DNA of 54,726 nt, from assembly GCF_029946515.1 (NCBI RefSeq), contig NZ_JARZHH010000074.1, forward strand, positions 1 through 54,726, read 5' to 3'. The position numbers and the translations under genes were made by a program. This document shows, piece after piece, positions 18,638 to 26,624 of this stretch (its first letter is position 1; the number at the start of each line of letters is the position of its first letter). The notes under the pieces are model-generated. The model searched no databases and was not told where the DNA came from. It worked only from the letters and a program-made list of their open reading frames with translations. The stretch is from Polyangium sp. 6x1. Lineage in GTDB: Bacteria > Myxococcota_A > Polyangia > Polyangiales > Polyangiaceae.

Positions 18638-19483
18638 ATGCCGCCGCTCGGTGATCGCCGGATGTATCTGCCGCGCATCGCGGCCCCGCGCTGGGTCGTC
18701 TTCGCCGATTTCGACGAGACCTACCTCGCGCACGACGGCTCGCCCGAGCGCCGCCGCGATCGGCGCTCGCTCGAGCAGCTCCTCCTCGAAGAGGCCCGCG
18801 CGCTCGGCCTCGTCTTCGGCTGGATCGCCGACGGGCCGATCGACGTCGTCGCCGCCACGGTCGGCACCCACGGCCTGCGCGTCGTGCCCCATTTCATCGC
18901 GAGCTCCTGGGGCGCCGAGCTCGATTTCTTCACCCGCGAGGAAGGCCGCCGCCCGGTCGCCGAGTGGGACGCGCGCGTCGCTCAGAGCGGCTTTTCGAGG
19001 GCCCGCGTCGCCGCCGCGCTCGACGATCTCCTCCGCCGCGGCGTCCCCCTCGTCCGCCGCGAGCAGGCGGGCCGGCGCATCGATAGTTACACGTTCCAGC
19101 CGAACGGGCGCGGCCGACCCGAGATCGCCTCGATTCTCCACAAGGTCGCCGAGCGCCACGGGATCGGCGTCCACGTCTATCCCTGCCACCCCGCGCTCGG
19201 CGAGCCCGAGGGTACCTACGACGTGGATTTCGTGCCGCGGGGCGTCGGAAAACGCCAGGTCGCCGATTTCGTCCTCGAGCGCCTCGGCATCCCGCGCTCG
19301 CGGGCCTTCGGCTTCGGCGACGACGTGGGCGACGTCGACATGCTCTCCGCCGTCGAGCACGGCTACCTGGTCGACAACGCCACCGATGACGCCCGCCGCC
19401 GCTTCTCCCGCACCGCCGGGGCGAGTTATGCCCGCGGGATCCTCGACGTGATCGAGCGACGCATCGAGCGCGTCCGCCTCTGA
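18638..19483 (+). CDS. HAD-superfamily phosphatase (sucrose/mannosyl-3-phosphoglycerate phosphatase-like)
   Basis: A 281-aa haloacid-dehalogenase-fold hydrolase. Motif I is VFADFDETY (nucleophile Asp24, acid/base Asp26), and the distal metal motif is GFGDDVGDVDML with a preceding Lys in GVGKRQV. The large cap inserted between these motifs and the overall length match the Cof/S6PP class, which removes phosphate from sugar phosphates such as sucrose-6-phosphate or mannosyl-3-phosphoglycerate. No cognate synthase is nearby, so the substrate is open. Translation could also begin at the ATG at 18662, since the domain begins only after that. It is preceded by a 285-bp non-coding stretch holding the DUF4142 3' hairpin. 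Confidence 0.8.
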   Translation: MPPLGDRRMYLPRIAAPRWVVFADFDETYLAHDGSPERRRDRRSLEQLLLEEARALGLVFGWIADGPIDVVAATVGTHGLRVVPHFIASSWGAELDFFTREEGRRPVAEWDARVAQSGFSRARVAAALDDLLRRGVPLVRREQAGRRIDSYTFQPNGRGRPEIASILHKVAERHGIGVHVYPCHPALGEPEGTYDVDFVPRGVGKRQVADFVLERLGIPRSRAFGFGDDVGDVDMLSAVEHGYLVDNATDDARRRFSRTAGASYARGILDVIERRIERVRL

Positions 19484-19568
19484 TTCGCCCTCCGCCGCGA
19501 CACCGCTGTCAGGGCCGCGCGGCGGGCCCAGGAGCACGATCCCTTCTCGAATGGCCGGAATACATGTA

Positions 19569-19584
19569 TGGCACGTGCTTTGCT
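19569..19584 (+). promoter_or_regulatory. Sigma-54 (RpoN) -24/-12 promoter, perfect consensus
   Basis: The sequence reads TGGCAC, five bases, then TTGCT: a full match to the RpoN consensus TGGCAC-N5-TTGCW, with GG and GC the correct 10 bases apart. Transcription would begin near 19595, about 32 nt before the ATG at 19627 and in the right direction. Use of RpoN would require an enhancer-binding activator; no such gene is in the window. Confidence 0.75.
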
Positions 19585-19626
19585 GGCCGTGCCCAGCCTT
19601 CGCCTTTCCCTCACGCAGGAGAAGAA

Positions 19627-21207
19627 ATGCCAATGGAACGACCGTTTGCGGCGCGTCGCGCGCTCTTGCACCCCCTTTGGCTCGGATCTCTCGCCCTCCT
19701 CGCCCTGAACGACCACGTCCTCAAGGGCGCGGGCATTCTCCCCGGCGCGCTCACGGGCAAGCTGAGTGATTTCGCCGGCCTCGTGGTGGCGCCTGCCCTC
19801 CTCGCGACGCTCCTCCGCCTCGGGAGCCGCCGCAGCCTCTTTTTCGCGCACCTCGCGACGGGCGCCGTCTTCGCCGCCATCAAGCTCTCGCCCGCGGCGG
19901 CCCGCGGCTTCGAGGCCCTCGCCGCGCTCACGCCTTTCCCGTGGCAAATCACCGTCGATCCCACCGATTTGATGGCGCTGCCCGCGCTCGCCCTCGCGTG
20001 GCGCGTCCTCCTCCCGGCCATGCAGCGCCCGCTGCCCGAGCGCCCCCTGGTCCAGCGGACGGCCGTCGTCTTTGGCTCCCTCGCGTGTGCCGCCACCAGC
20101 GAGCCCGTGGAGCCGCCGCCGGAGTGCGGCCCTGATTTCTGCGGCGTCACGCCCACCGAGAGCGGCGCGCTCTCCCTCGGCAATACGACGTCCGACGAGC
20201 GCCTCGTGCGCCTCCGGCCCCTCAAGGACTCGGTTCAGGTCGATTGCGACACCCTTCTCGCCAATCCCGAGTCCGCGCTCTCGCGCGAGCTCTTCGCGCC
20301 TGCCGAGGCGTGGCTCCTCCAGCCGGGCCGGGGTTTGCCCCTCCAGAACAATGACGTGGCCGGCTGCGTCGCCTACCTCATCGACGCCGACGGCCTCTCG
20401 CCCACGCTGCTCGCCTGGTCCTCCGCGACGTTCCCCACCCAGTTCGTCTCCACGTCGACGGACGCGCCCGACGGCCGCATGGTCCCGCTCTCGCTCGATT
20501 CGAATGGCAAACTCTCGATCGGCCCGCACGCGGTCGTCTTCAAGGCGCCCGCGCTCGAAGAACCGCCCGTCGCCCCCGGCTGCGGCTCGCCCGACGAGAC
20601 CGTCGGGATCGAGTGGTCCACGCCGCTCCCCCTCGGCGGGCCCTGGCTCGTGGAGTCCGTGATCTCGTCGCCCGACGATTGCCACGCGCTCGTGCTCCAG
20701 AACAAATCGACGATGTACGTCTGCGTGCCCGGCGCGGCCATGCCGTTCAAGGCCGGCGACAGCATCAAGATCAACGAGACCGAGATCGTCGGCGGCTCCT
20801 ACGGCGAATCGAACGGCGAAGCGCCCGAGGGCAAGGCCCTCTTCATCCGCAGCGAGACGCATACGGTCCTCGCGGTGCGCGGCAACGTCCTCGCGCGCTA
20901 CGAGATGACGGGCGGGAACGCGCCGGTCTCCGAGCCCACCGTCGAATCCGATCTCGCCGAGGGCTGCGGCGGCGCGCACGACGAATGCGGCAGCCTGCTC
21001 GTCCCGCTCGAGGTCAGCTACCTCGGCGATCACGTCCCCTCGATCACCTTCCTGCGCGCGGGCAGTAGCCTCAGCCTCACGGACGGGTATGGCACGCTGC
21101 ACCTCGTGCGCGCCGAGGCCATGCCCATCCGCGACACGGATTGCCCGCCCTTCGCTCGCTCCAGCCGTCATTACGAATCCGTCCTCGTCGTCCCCGCGGG
21201 GCCCTGA
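19627..21207 (+). CDS. Membrane-anchored protein of unknown function
   Basis: A 526-aa protein I cannot name. The N-terminal 150 residues are a membrane region with about four spans and a distinctive segment, LNDHVLKGAGILPG followed by LTGKLSDFAGLVVAP. The rest is a predicted exported domain (residues about 165-526) with paired Cys (PECGPDFCG, GCGGAHDECG), mostly beta by composition. The ATG at 19627 has AGGAG six bases upstream and lies about 43 bp below a perfect sigma-54 promoter. The VWA lipoprotein gene starts 18 bp after its stop, so the two are probably one transcript and may function together in the envelope. No enzymatic motif is visible. Confidence 0.8.
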   Translation: MPMERPFAARRALLHPLWLGSLALLALNDHVLKGAGILPGALTGKLSDFAGLVVAPALLATLLRLGSRRSLFFAHLATGAVFAAIKLSPAAARGFEALAALTPFPWQITVDPTDLMALPALALAWRVLLPAMQRPLPERPLVQRTAVVFGSLACAATSEPVEPPPECGPDFCGVTPTESGALSLGNTTSDERLVRLRPLKDSVQVDCDTLLANPESALSRELFAPAEAWLLQPGRGLPLQNNDVAGCVAYLIDADGLSPTLLAWSSATFPTQFVSTSTDAPDGRMVPLSLDSNGKLSIGPHAVVFKAPALEEPPVAPGCGSPDETVGIEWSTPLPLGGPWLVESVISSPDDCHALVLQNKSTMYVCVPGAAMPFKAGDSIKINETEIVGGSYGESNGEAPEGKALFIRSETHTVLAVRGNVLARYEMTGGNAPVSEPTVESDLAEGCGGAHDECGSLLVPLEVSYLGDHVPSITFLRAGSSLSLTDGYGTLHLVRAEAMPIRDTDCPPFARSSRHYESVLVVPAGP

Positions 21208-21225
21208 TTTCGGGAGGAAACCACC

Positions 21226-22785
21226 ATGGACCATCGAATCGGTACTGCGCTCCTTTCGACCCTGCTCGCCTCGCTCGTGCTCACGGGCTGCGCGGCCGAC
21301 TCCGCGGAGTCGGGCGGCTCCGCCGTCCCCCCTGCCGAGCCCGGCGCCACCGGCGTCTCGCAGGGCGGCGCCCAGGACTTCGGCCTCTTCCGCAAGATCC
21401 TCGAAGACGGGAAGATCCCGGGCCCCGGCGCGCTCGACGACCTCGGCTTCTTCGCCGAGCACAAGCTCGATTACACCGCGCCGAACTGCGGCAACGACGT
21501 CTGCATGCACGGCCTGCTCGGCGTGATGGGGAACATGATCACGGGCTCGAATTGCACCCTCGTCCAGATCGGCATGAACTCGCCGATCGACGTCGGGAAC
21601 ATCGCGCGCCCGCCCTTGCACCTCGTCGTCGCCGTCGACGTCAGCGGATCCATGTCCGGCGAGCCCATGGATTACGTGAAGGCGGGCCTCGTCGAGATGA
21701 TCCCGGCGCTGAAGCCCACGGACAAGATCTCTCTCGTCACGTACTCGACGAGCGCCAAGCTCGTCCTCGATCACGTGAACGCGTCGGATACCCAGGCGCT
21801 CGAGAGCGCGTTCGAGGGCCTCTACGCCGCGGGCTCGACGAACCTCTACGACGGCCTTTTCACCGCGTTCTCCGTCGCCGATTCGCATTTCGATCCGGGC
21901 TACCAGAACCGCGTGCTCTATCTCTCGGACGGCGTGGCCACGTCGGGCCTGACGAACCCGAGCAAGCTCACCTCGCTCGCCGAGGCGTACGCGAAGAAGG
22001 GCATCGGCGTCACCACGATCGGCGTCGGCGCCGAGTTCGACGTCGAGGTGATGCGCGATCTCAGCGAGGTCGGCGCCGGCAACTTCTACTTCCTCGAAGA
22101 TCCGAAGGCGGTCGTCGAGGTCTTCACCGACGAGGTGAATACCTTCCTCGTGCCCGTCGCGCTCGACGTGAACATCGATGTCGCGGTCGGCGGCGGCTAC
22201 GTCGTGCGGGGGGTGTACGGGACCAACGGATGGCAGACGGCCGAGGGCGGGGGGACGATCTCGATCCCGAGCCTCTTCCTCGCGGGCCGCACGAGCAGCG
22301 AGGACCCCATCTCCGAGGGCCGGCGCGGCGGCGGCGGCGCGATGATCCTCGAGCTCGTGCCGCGCTCCGGCGCGATCAGCGTGCCCGATCCCTACGAGGT
22401 CGGCTCGCTCGTCCTCTCGTACAAAGACCCGCTCACGGGCTTCACGAAGTCCCAGGTCACGGACATCAAGGCCCCGCACGTGTACGACGATCCGCAAGAG
22501 TTCTTCACGGACGAGACCGTCGAGAAGGGGTTCGTCATGTTGAACATCTACGCCGGCTTCAAGCTCGCCGCCGAGCTCTCGGCCGACAGCGATCCGCGCA
22601 CCGCGCGCCGCACGCTGGAGGCGCTCCGCCCGAACGTTGACGCGTGGCTCGCCGAGCACCCCGACCCGGACATCCAGGACGATCTCAAGTACGTCGACCT
22701 CTTCATCGAAAACCTGAAGGTCGTCGAGGCGACCACCACGCCTTACGAACCCGCCGATCCGCCCCCGCCCTGGCCCGCGGACTGA
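21226..22785 (+). CDS. VWA-domain lipoprotein
   Basis: A 519-aa lipoprotein (signal peptide ending LVLTGCAAD) with a von Willebrand factor A domain at about residues 133-310. The metal-ion-dependent adhesion site is intact: D-V-S-G-S with Asp138, Ser140 and Ser142, a Thr in AAGSTNLYDGL, and the late Asp in YLSDGVATSG. It resembles YfbK-type bacterial VWA proteins. A C-terminal region with beta and helical parts follows, ending in a Pro-rich tail. GGAGG precedes the ATG at 21226, and the upstream membrane-protein gene ends 18 bp away. VWA domains bind protein partners through Mg2+, so a binding or scaffold role at the outer or inner membrane is likely. The partner is unknown. Confidence 0.88.
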   Translation: MDHRIGTALLSTLLASLVLTGCAADSAESGGSAVPPAEPGATGVSQGGAQDFGLFRKILEDGKIPGPGALDDLGFFAEHKLDYTAPNCGNDVCMHGLLGVMGNMITGSNCTLVQIGMNSPIDVGNIARPPLHLVVAVDVSGSMSGEPMDYVKAGLVEMIPALKPTDKISLVTYSTSAKLVLDHVNASDTQALESAFEGLYAAGSTNLYDGLFTAFSVADSHFDPGYQNRVLYLSDGVATSGLTNPSKLTSLAEAYAKKGIGVTTIGVGAEFDVEVMRDLSEVGAGNFYFLEDPKAVVEVFTDEVNTFLVPVALDVNIDVAVGGGYVVRGVYGTNGWQTAEGGGTISIPSLFLAGRTSSEDPISEGRRGGGGAMILELVPRSGAISVPDPYEVGSLVLSYKDPLTGFTKSQVTDIKAPHVYDDPQEFFTDETVEKGFVMLNIYAGFKLAAELSADSDPRTARRTLEALRPNVDAWLAEHPDPDIQDDLKYVDLFIENLKVVEATTTPYEPADPPPPWPAD

Positions 22786-22819
22786 CCAAGCTGGCCCACT
22801 GACACGATCCTGCCCTTCG

Positions 22820-22850
22820 ATCGAGGCGCTCGTGCAGGGCGCCTCGATTT
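22820..22850 (+). terminator. Hairpin terminator after the VWA lipoprotein gene
   Basis: ATCGAGGCGC (22820-22829) pairs exactly with GCGCCTCGAT (22839-22848) around a 9-nt loop, followed by a short T-rich tract (TTTCCCTT). It begins 34 bp after the VWA gene's stop and before the rhodanese gene, and is best read as the end of the sigma-54-driven transcript. Confidence 0.65.
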
Positions 22851-22904
22851 CCCTTACGCTGTTCGGCGCGCGCCCCGGCGCGCCAAACCAAGCAGAAAGG
22901 GATC

Positions 22905-23351
22905 ATGAAGCACAGGTACATGTTCGTCGCGCTCGCGGCGGCCGTGCTCCTCGCCCTGCCCGGGTGCAAGAAGCCCGGCGGATCCGCGGGCGAGCACGGC
23001 GCCGAGACCGAGGCCTTCGGCAGGCTCTCGGTCGACGAGGTCGAGGCCAAGATGAAGGAGGCGAAGGAGGGCAAGCTCGCCTTCCACGTCATCGACAACA
23101 ACGCGCGAAAGACCTTCGACAAGGGCCACCTGCCCGGCGCGAAATGGGTCGACTACGAGAACGTTCGAGCCGAGGATCTCCCTGCGGACAAGGAGGCCAC
23201 GCTCGTCTTCTATTGCGCGAACGACCATTGAACGGCTTGCCACGAGGGCGCGGTCGGCGCCCTGAAGCTCGGTTACAAGAAGGTCTTCATCATGCCCGCC
23301 GGCCTCGCCGGCTGGAAGAAGGCCGGCAAGCCCGTCGAGCCCGCCTCCTGA
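22905..23351 (+). CDS. Rhodanese-like lipoprotein with in-frame TGA: probable selenoprotein
   Basis: A short lipoprotein (signal peptide, lipobox LPGC, Cys21) with a single rhodanese domain. Codons 1-108 end in LVFYCANDH. Codon 109 is TGA (23229-23231), and the same frame then continues with TACHEGAVGALKLGYKK and MPAGLAGWKKAGKPVE to a TGA at 23349-23351. Both halves are typical rhodanese sequence (the LGY...MPAGxxGW end is diagnostic), so codon 109 sits inside the active-site loop. Many related rhodaneses have Cys there (C-x4-C). Read as selenocysteine, the loop is C104-x4-U109-x2-C112. A hairpin with a GGUC-type loop follows at SECIS distance. The alternatives are a nonsense mutation or a sequencing error. 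Role: sulfur transfer or redox chemistry outside the cytoplasm. If the TGA is a true stop, the product is a dead 108-aa fragment. Confidence 0.75.
23229..23268 (+). promoter_or_regulatory. Candidate bacterial SECIS element
   Basis: Immediately downstream of the in-frame TGA (23229-23231), AGGGCGC (23245-23251) pairs with GCGCCCT (23257-23263), leaving a 5-nt loop GGTCG (23252-23256). The first loop bases lie 20 nt after the TGA. Bacterial SECIS hairpins have a small apical loop with G in the first positions, roughly 16-37 nt after UGA, and E. coli fdhF has GGUC in its loop. A weaker lower helix (GCTT 23235-23238 with AAGC 23265-23268) is possible. It would recruit SelB with Sec-tRNA. The hairpin lies in coding DNA, so chance pairing in GC-rich sequence cannot be excluded. 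Confidence 0.65.
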
Positions 23352-23360
23352 ACCTCTCTG

Positions 23361-23386
23361 CCGGTTTTTCCAACCGGTCCGTTTTT
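23361..23386 (+). terminator. Intrinsic terminator after the rhodanese gene
   Basis: CCGGTT (23361-23366) pairs with AACCGG (23372-23377) and is followed, four bases later, by TTTTT (23382-23386). It lies 10 bp after the second TGA of the rhodanese frame (23349-23351) and 130 bp after the first. That position fits the gene ending at 23351 and not at 23231. Confidence 0.7.
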
Positions 23387-23485
23387 CCCTCCCTCTCTTC
23401 TCACGCAACCGGAGCTTCCCCTGCCGCTCGCGCCTGGGTATAACGGCGCCGCGCGTTTCGCGGGAAAACCGGGAGGAGCACGTCC

Positions 23486-26005
23486 GTGGGCGACGATCGG
23501 AACGAGCTGGGCGAAAAGGCCCCGGGCATGCGCCACGACGACGCGCTCCCCGATCTCGATCCCGAGCCGCGATCCGTCGCGCCGAGCAGCATCTCGCTCT
23601 CGCCGGGCACCGTCGTCGCCGACAAGTTCGCGCTCCAGCGCGTGATCGCCTCGGGCGGCATGGGCACGGTGTTCGAGGCGTGGGACACGCTCATCGAGCG
23701 CAAGGTCGCGCTCAAGCTCATGCACGCGCACTACGCGAGCGATCCCTCGATGGTGGCCCGCTTCCGCCGCGAGGCGCAGGCCGCGGCGCGCGTGCAGCAC
23801 CCGAACATCGTGAACGTGCTCGAGGTCGGCCGGCGCCGCGACGGCGCGTTTTACCTCGTGCAGGAGCTGCTCGTCGGGCAGACCTTGCGCGAGCACCTCG
23901 ACGCGCGCGGGCCACTCGAGCCCGACGAGGCCCTCGCGATCCTCGTGCCCGTGATGAGCGGCATCGCCGCCGCGCACGCCTCCGGCATCATCCACCGCGA
24001 TCTCAAGCCGGAGAACGTCATCCTCGCGCGCTCGCCCTCGGGCGAGATCATCCCGAAGATCATCGACTTCGGCCTCGCCAAGCTCCACGACCCGGGCAAG
24101 CAGAGCCTCACGCGCCTCGGCATGCTGCTCGGCACGCCGCAGTACATGGCCCCCGAGCAGGTCCTCGCCGAGAAGGTCGACACGCGCGCGGACGTCTGGG
24201 CGATGGGCGTCGTCACGTTCGAGATGCTCTCGGGCGTGCAGCCCTTCGGGGCCGATGGCCTCGCCAAGCTGCTCGCGAAGATCGTCTCGTCCGAGCCGCC
24301 GCCCTCGCTCGACTTCGTCGCGCCCAAGGCCGCCTGGCCCCTCGCGCCCGTCGTCGCGCGCGCGCTCGAACGGAGCCTCGACAAGCGCTTCGCCACGATC
24401 CTCGATTTTCGCGACGCGCTCTGCGAGGCGCACGGCGGCGCGCGCTTGCTCGTCGGGCACGCGGCGCCGCACGCGGGGCAGCTCGCTTGGCCGGGATTCG
24501 CCGACGTCGTCCCCCTCGAAGACCCGGTCCTCGACGCGCCGGTGCACGACCTCGCCGACGGATTTTCCGCGCAGAGCCACGACGACGGAGGCGGGTACGT
24601 CCGGGTCCACCGCCCACCGCCCGCGCGTCCGTCCCGTCCTGCGGCGCCTTTGCCTCGCGTGCCCGTCTTGACCCCGCTCCCGGCTTCCCGGACGGAGTGG
24701 GGCGGCCCCGAGAGCGCGCGCCACACGGACGAGGAGCCCGTCAAGCTCGCCGAGGAGGCGCTCGACGTGAATGCCCTCGCCGACGCGGTTCGCTGGGCCG
24801 AGATCGCGCTCGAGATCCCCGGCGAGAACGAGGACGTCCGCGGCAAGGCCTGGCTCGTGCTCACGATCGCGCACCGCTGGCTCGGCCATTACGGCGAGGC
24901 CGCGCGCGCGGCGCAGGAGGCGATGGCCCGCATGCCGCGCGGCTCGAACGGCTGGCATGCGGCGTTCGGGCACCTCGTCATCGCGTACGGCTACCTGGGC
25001 CGCAAAGACCGCCTGCTCGCGCGCGTGGACGAGCTCGTCCAGCTCGAAGAGGAGGAGGGCGTCACGACCGAGGCGCACCTCGTGAGCGCCTGCCGGCTCG
25101 CGATCTTCGTCCTTCGCGCGGGCGTCCCGCAGCTCGGCCGCAAGCTCGCGCGGGACGCCCACAGCCGCGTCGCGCGTGCGGGCGCCGTGGGCCCCTTCCT
25201 CCGGGCCTGGCTCGCCGCGGCCCGGGCGGAGATTGCCATTTTCGAGGGGGATCCGGCGGCATATCTGCGCCGCGTCGAGGCCGCCGTGGACGGTTTCACC
25301 GAGGCGAGCGACGTCCGCAATGCTTGTTTGCAGCGCACGAATGTCGGGCTCGCGTACATGCACCTCGGGGCGTACGACCGGGCCTGCTTCGGCCTGCGGC
25401 GCGCGGTCGCGGTGGCGGAGCCCATGCAGCTCGATTTCGTGCCGTTCGCGCAGGGGGCGCTCGGGTATTGCCTCGCGCACCTCGGCCGCGACGCGGAGGG
25501 GCTCCCGATCATCGAGGCGGCGCTGGAGACGTCGCGCAAGCGGAACGAGCGGCGCCGCGAGGCGGGGCTGCTCATCTACGCGGCGCGGATCCGGGCGATG
25601 CAGGGTCATCACAGCAGCGCGGTGACGCTCGCGCGCACGGCCGCGGAGGAGGCCGAGGATCTGCCGGCCCAGCGCGCGTATGCGCTCGCGGTGCTGGCGG
25701 ACGCGCTCCTCGCCGAGGGTCATGCGGTCGCGGCGCTGGCGCCCGCGAGCGAGGCGGCGAGCCTGCTCGACAGGATCGGCGGAATCGAGGAGGGCGAGGC
25801 GTTGACGCGCCTCGTGCAGGCGCTCGCGCTGCGTGGCACGGGCCAGGAGGCCGAGGCGAAGCGCCGGCTCGGCGAGGCGCGGCGACGATTGCTGGAGAAG
25901 GCCGACAAGATTGGGGATCGGCGCTTTCGTCGAAGCTTTCTGGAGCAGGTGCCGGATCACCGGCGGCTCCTGGAGATTGCGTCGCAATGGCTCGGGGCGC
26001 CGTGA
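23486..26005 (+). CDS. Ser/Thr protein kinase with C-terminal TPR region
   Basis: An 839-aa Hanks-type kinase. The kinase domain spans about residues 45-320: Gly loop IASGGMGTVF, VALKLM lysine, HRDLKPEN with catalytic Asp172, DFG at Asp194, and YMAPEQ. A linker (about 335-420, Pro-rich near 385-410) leads into a long helical TPR-like region (about 430-830). No membrane span is obvious, so the protein is probably cytoplasmic, unlike the other two kinases in the window. This PknB-type kinase plus TPR layout is common in myxobacteria. Start is the GTG at 23486 with GGGAGGAG upstream. Copy R2 of the dispersed hairpin repeat begins about 34 bp after the stop. The target is unknown. Confidence 0.93.
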   Translation: MGDDRNELGEKAPGMRHDDALPDLDPEPRSVAPSSISLSPGTVVADKFALQRVIASGGMGTVFEAWDTLIERKVALKLMHAHYASDPSMVARFRREAQAAARVQHPNIVNVLEVGRRRDGAFYLVQELLVGQTLREHLDARGPLEPDEALAILVPVMSGIAAAHASGIIHRDLKPENVILARSPSGEIIPKIIDFGLAKLHDPGKQSLTRLGMLLGTPQYMAPEQVLAEKVDTRADVWAMGVVTFEMLSGVQPFGADGLAKLLAKIVSSEPPPSLDFVAPKAAWPLAPVVARALERSLDKRFATILDFRDALCEAHGGARLLVGHAAPHAGQLAWPGFADVVPLEDPVLDAPVHDLADGFSAQSHDDGGGYVRVHRPPPARPSRPAAPLPRVPVLTPLPASRTEWGGPESARHTDEEPVKLAEEALDVNALADAVRWAEIALEIPGENEDVRGKAWLVLTIAHRWLGHYGEAARAAQEAMARMPRGSNGWHAAFGHLVIAYGYLGRKDRLLARVDELVQLEEEEGVTTEAHLVSACRLAIFVLRAGVPQLGRKLARDAHSRVARAGAVGPFLRAWLAAARAEIAIFEGDPAAYLRRVEAAVDGFTEASDVRNACLQRTNVGLAYMHLGAYDRACFGLRRAVAVAEPMQLDFVPFAQGALGYCLAHLGRDAEGLPIIEAALETSRKRNERRREAGLLIYAARIRAMQGHHSSAVTLARTAAEEAEDLPAQRAYALAVLADALLAEGHAVAALAPASEAASLLDRIGGIEEGEALTRLVQALALRGTGQEAEAKRRLGEARRRLLEKADKIGDRRFRRSFLEQVPDHRRLLEIASQWLGAP

Positions 26006-26015
26006 GGCCGAGCAT

Positions 26016-26444
26016 GGTCTCATCTCGAAGCCGCTTCGCTGGGGCTTTGCCCCAGACCCCACCGGGGCTATCCGCCCCTGGACCTGGACCAGCGCAAGCG
26101 CTGGACCCGGGGTCGATGAACTGCGCGATGCGCAGTTCATCGAACGGGCCGAATCAAGACCGGCGACGATCTTGCCGACCAAGACAGCAGCGCTGACGTC
26201 CTGACTGGCGGGGTGGTCCCACCGGCCTGTGGGAAGAACTGCGCATCGCGCAGTTCTTCCCCCTGAGGTCCAGGGCTGGCCCTGCAAAGAGGGGGCGGAC
26301 AGCTTGATAAACTTTCCCCGCATCGACTGCGCTTCGCGCAGTCGATGCCCAGAGGTCCAGGGCTGGCCCTGGTTCGGGTCGAGGGGCGAACAGCCCCCGC
26401 GGGGCCCGGGGCAGCGCCCCGGCTCCACGGTCCCAGATGAGACC
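26016..26444. repeat. Hairpin repeat copy R2 (core 26039-26422, 384 bp)
   Basis: Left arm: CTGGGGC/GCCCCAG, GGGGC/GCCCC, CCAGCGC/GCGCTGG, then the 14-bp stem TCGATGAACTGCGC (26113-26126) with its exact complement (26130-26143). After a linker of about 87 nt comes the 14-bp stem GGGAAGAACTGCGC (26231-26244/26248-26261), then one module carrying CATCGACTGCGC (26321-26332/26336-26347), then CCAGGGC/GCCCTGG and CCGGGGC/GCCCCGG (26406-26412/26416-26422). The two arms are related in inverted orientation. This copy alone is framed by a 10-bp inverted repeat, GGTCTCATCT (26016-26025) and AGATGAGACC (26435-26444). It fills the gap after the kinase-TPR gene. Bases 26445-26624 hold nothing clear. Confidence 0.9.
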
Positions 26445-26624
26445 CATGCCCCTCCTTCCTCATTCTGTCGTAGCGCCTGCCACGAAGCCCCCCTCCTTGC
26501 CAGCTTGTCAGACCCCGCTTCGGGCGGGTCGACATTTTGACCGGGAATAAAGCGAGTCACCCTGCGAAATGCGGGGAAATCGCGATCGTTCGCGCTGGCC
26601 CGGGGCTTGCGATGGACGTCTGGC

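Noticed and set aside
19426-22659. Very long minus-strand frame opposite the HAD, membrane and VWA genes
   Set aside because: Antisense shadow spanning three well-supported genes, with Arg/Glu/Ala bias and no domain.
26039-26422. R2 viewed as a CRISPR array, integron attC array or insertion sequence
   Set aside because: There are no regular direct repeats with unique spacers, no cas or integrase genes, and no transposase frame. The hairpins are perfect, unlike imperfect attC sites.
26596-26611. Sigma-54-like site TGGCCC-N5-TTGCG upstream of DUF2325
   Set aside because: Two mismatches to consensus, and it would place the transcript start only a few bases before the ATG, leaving no room for a ribosome site.
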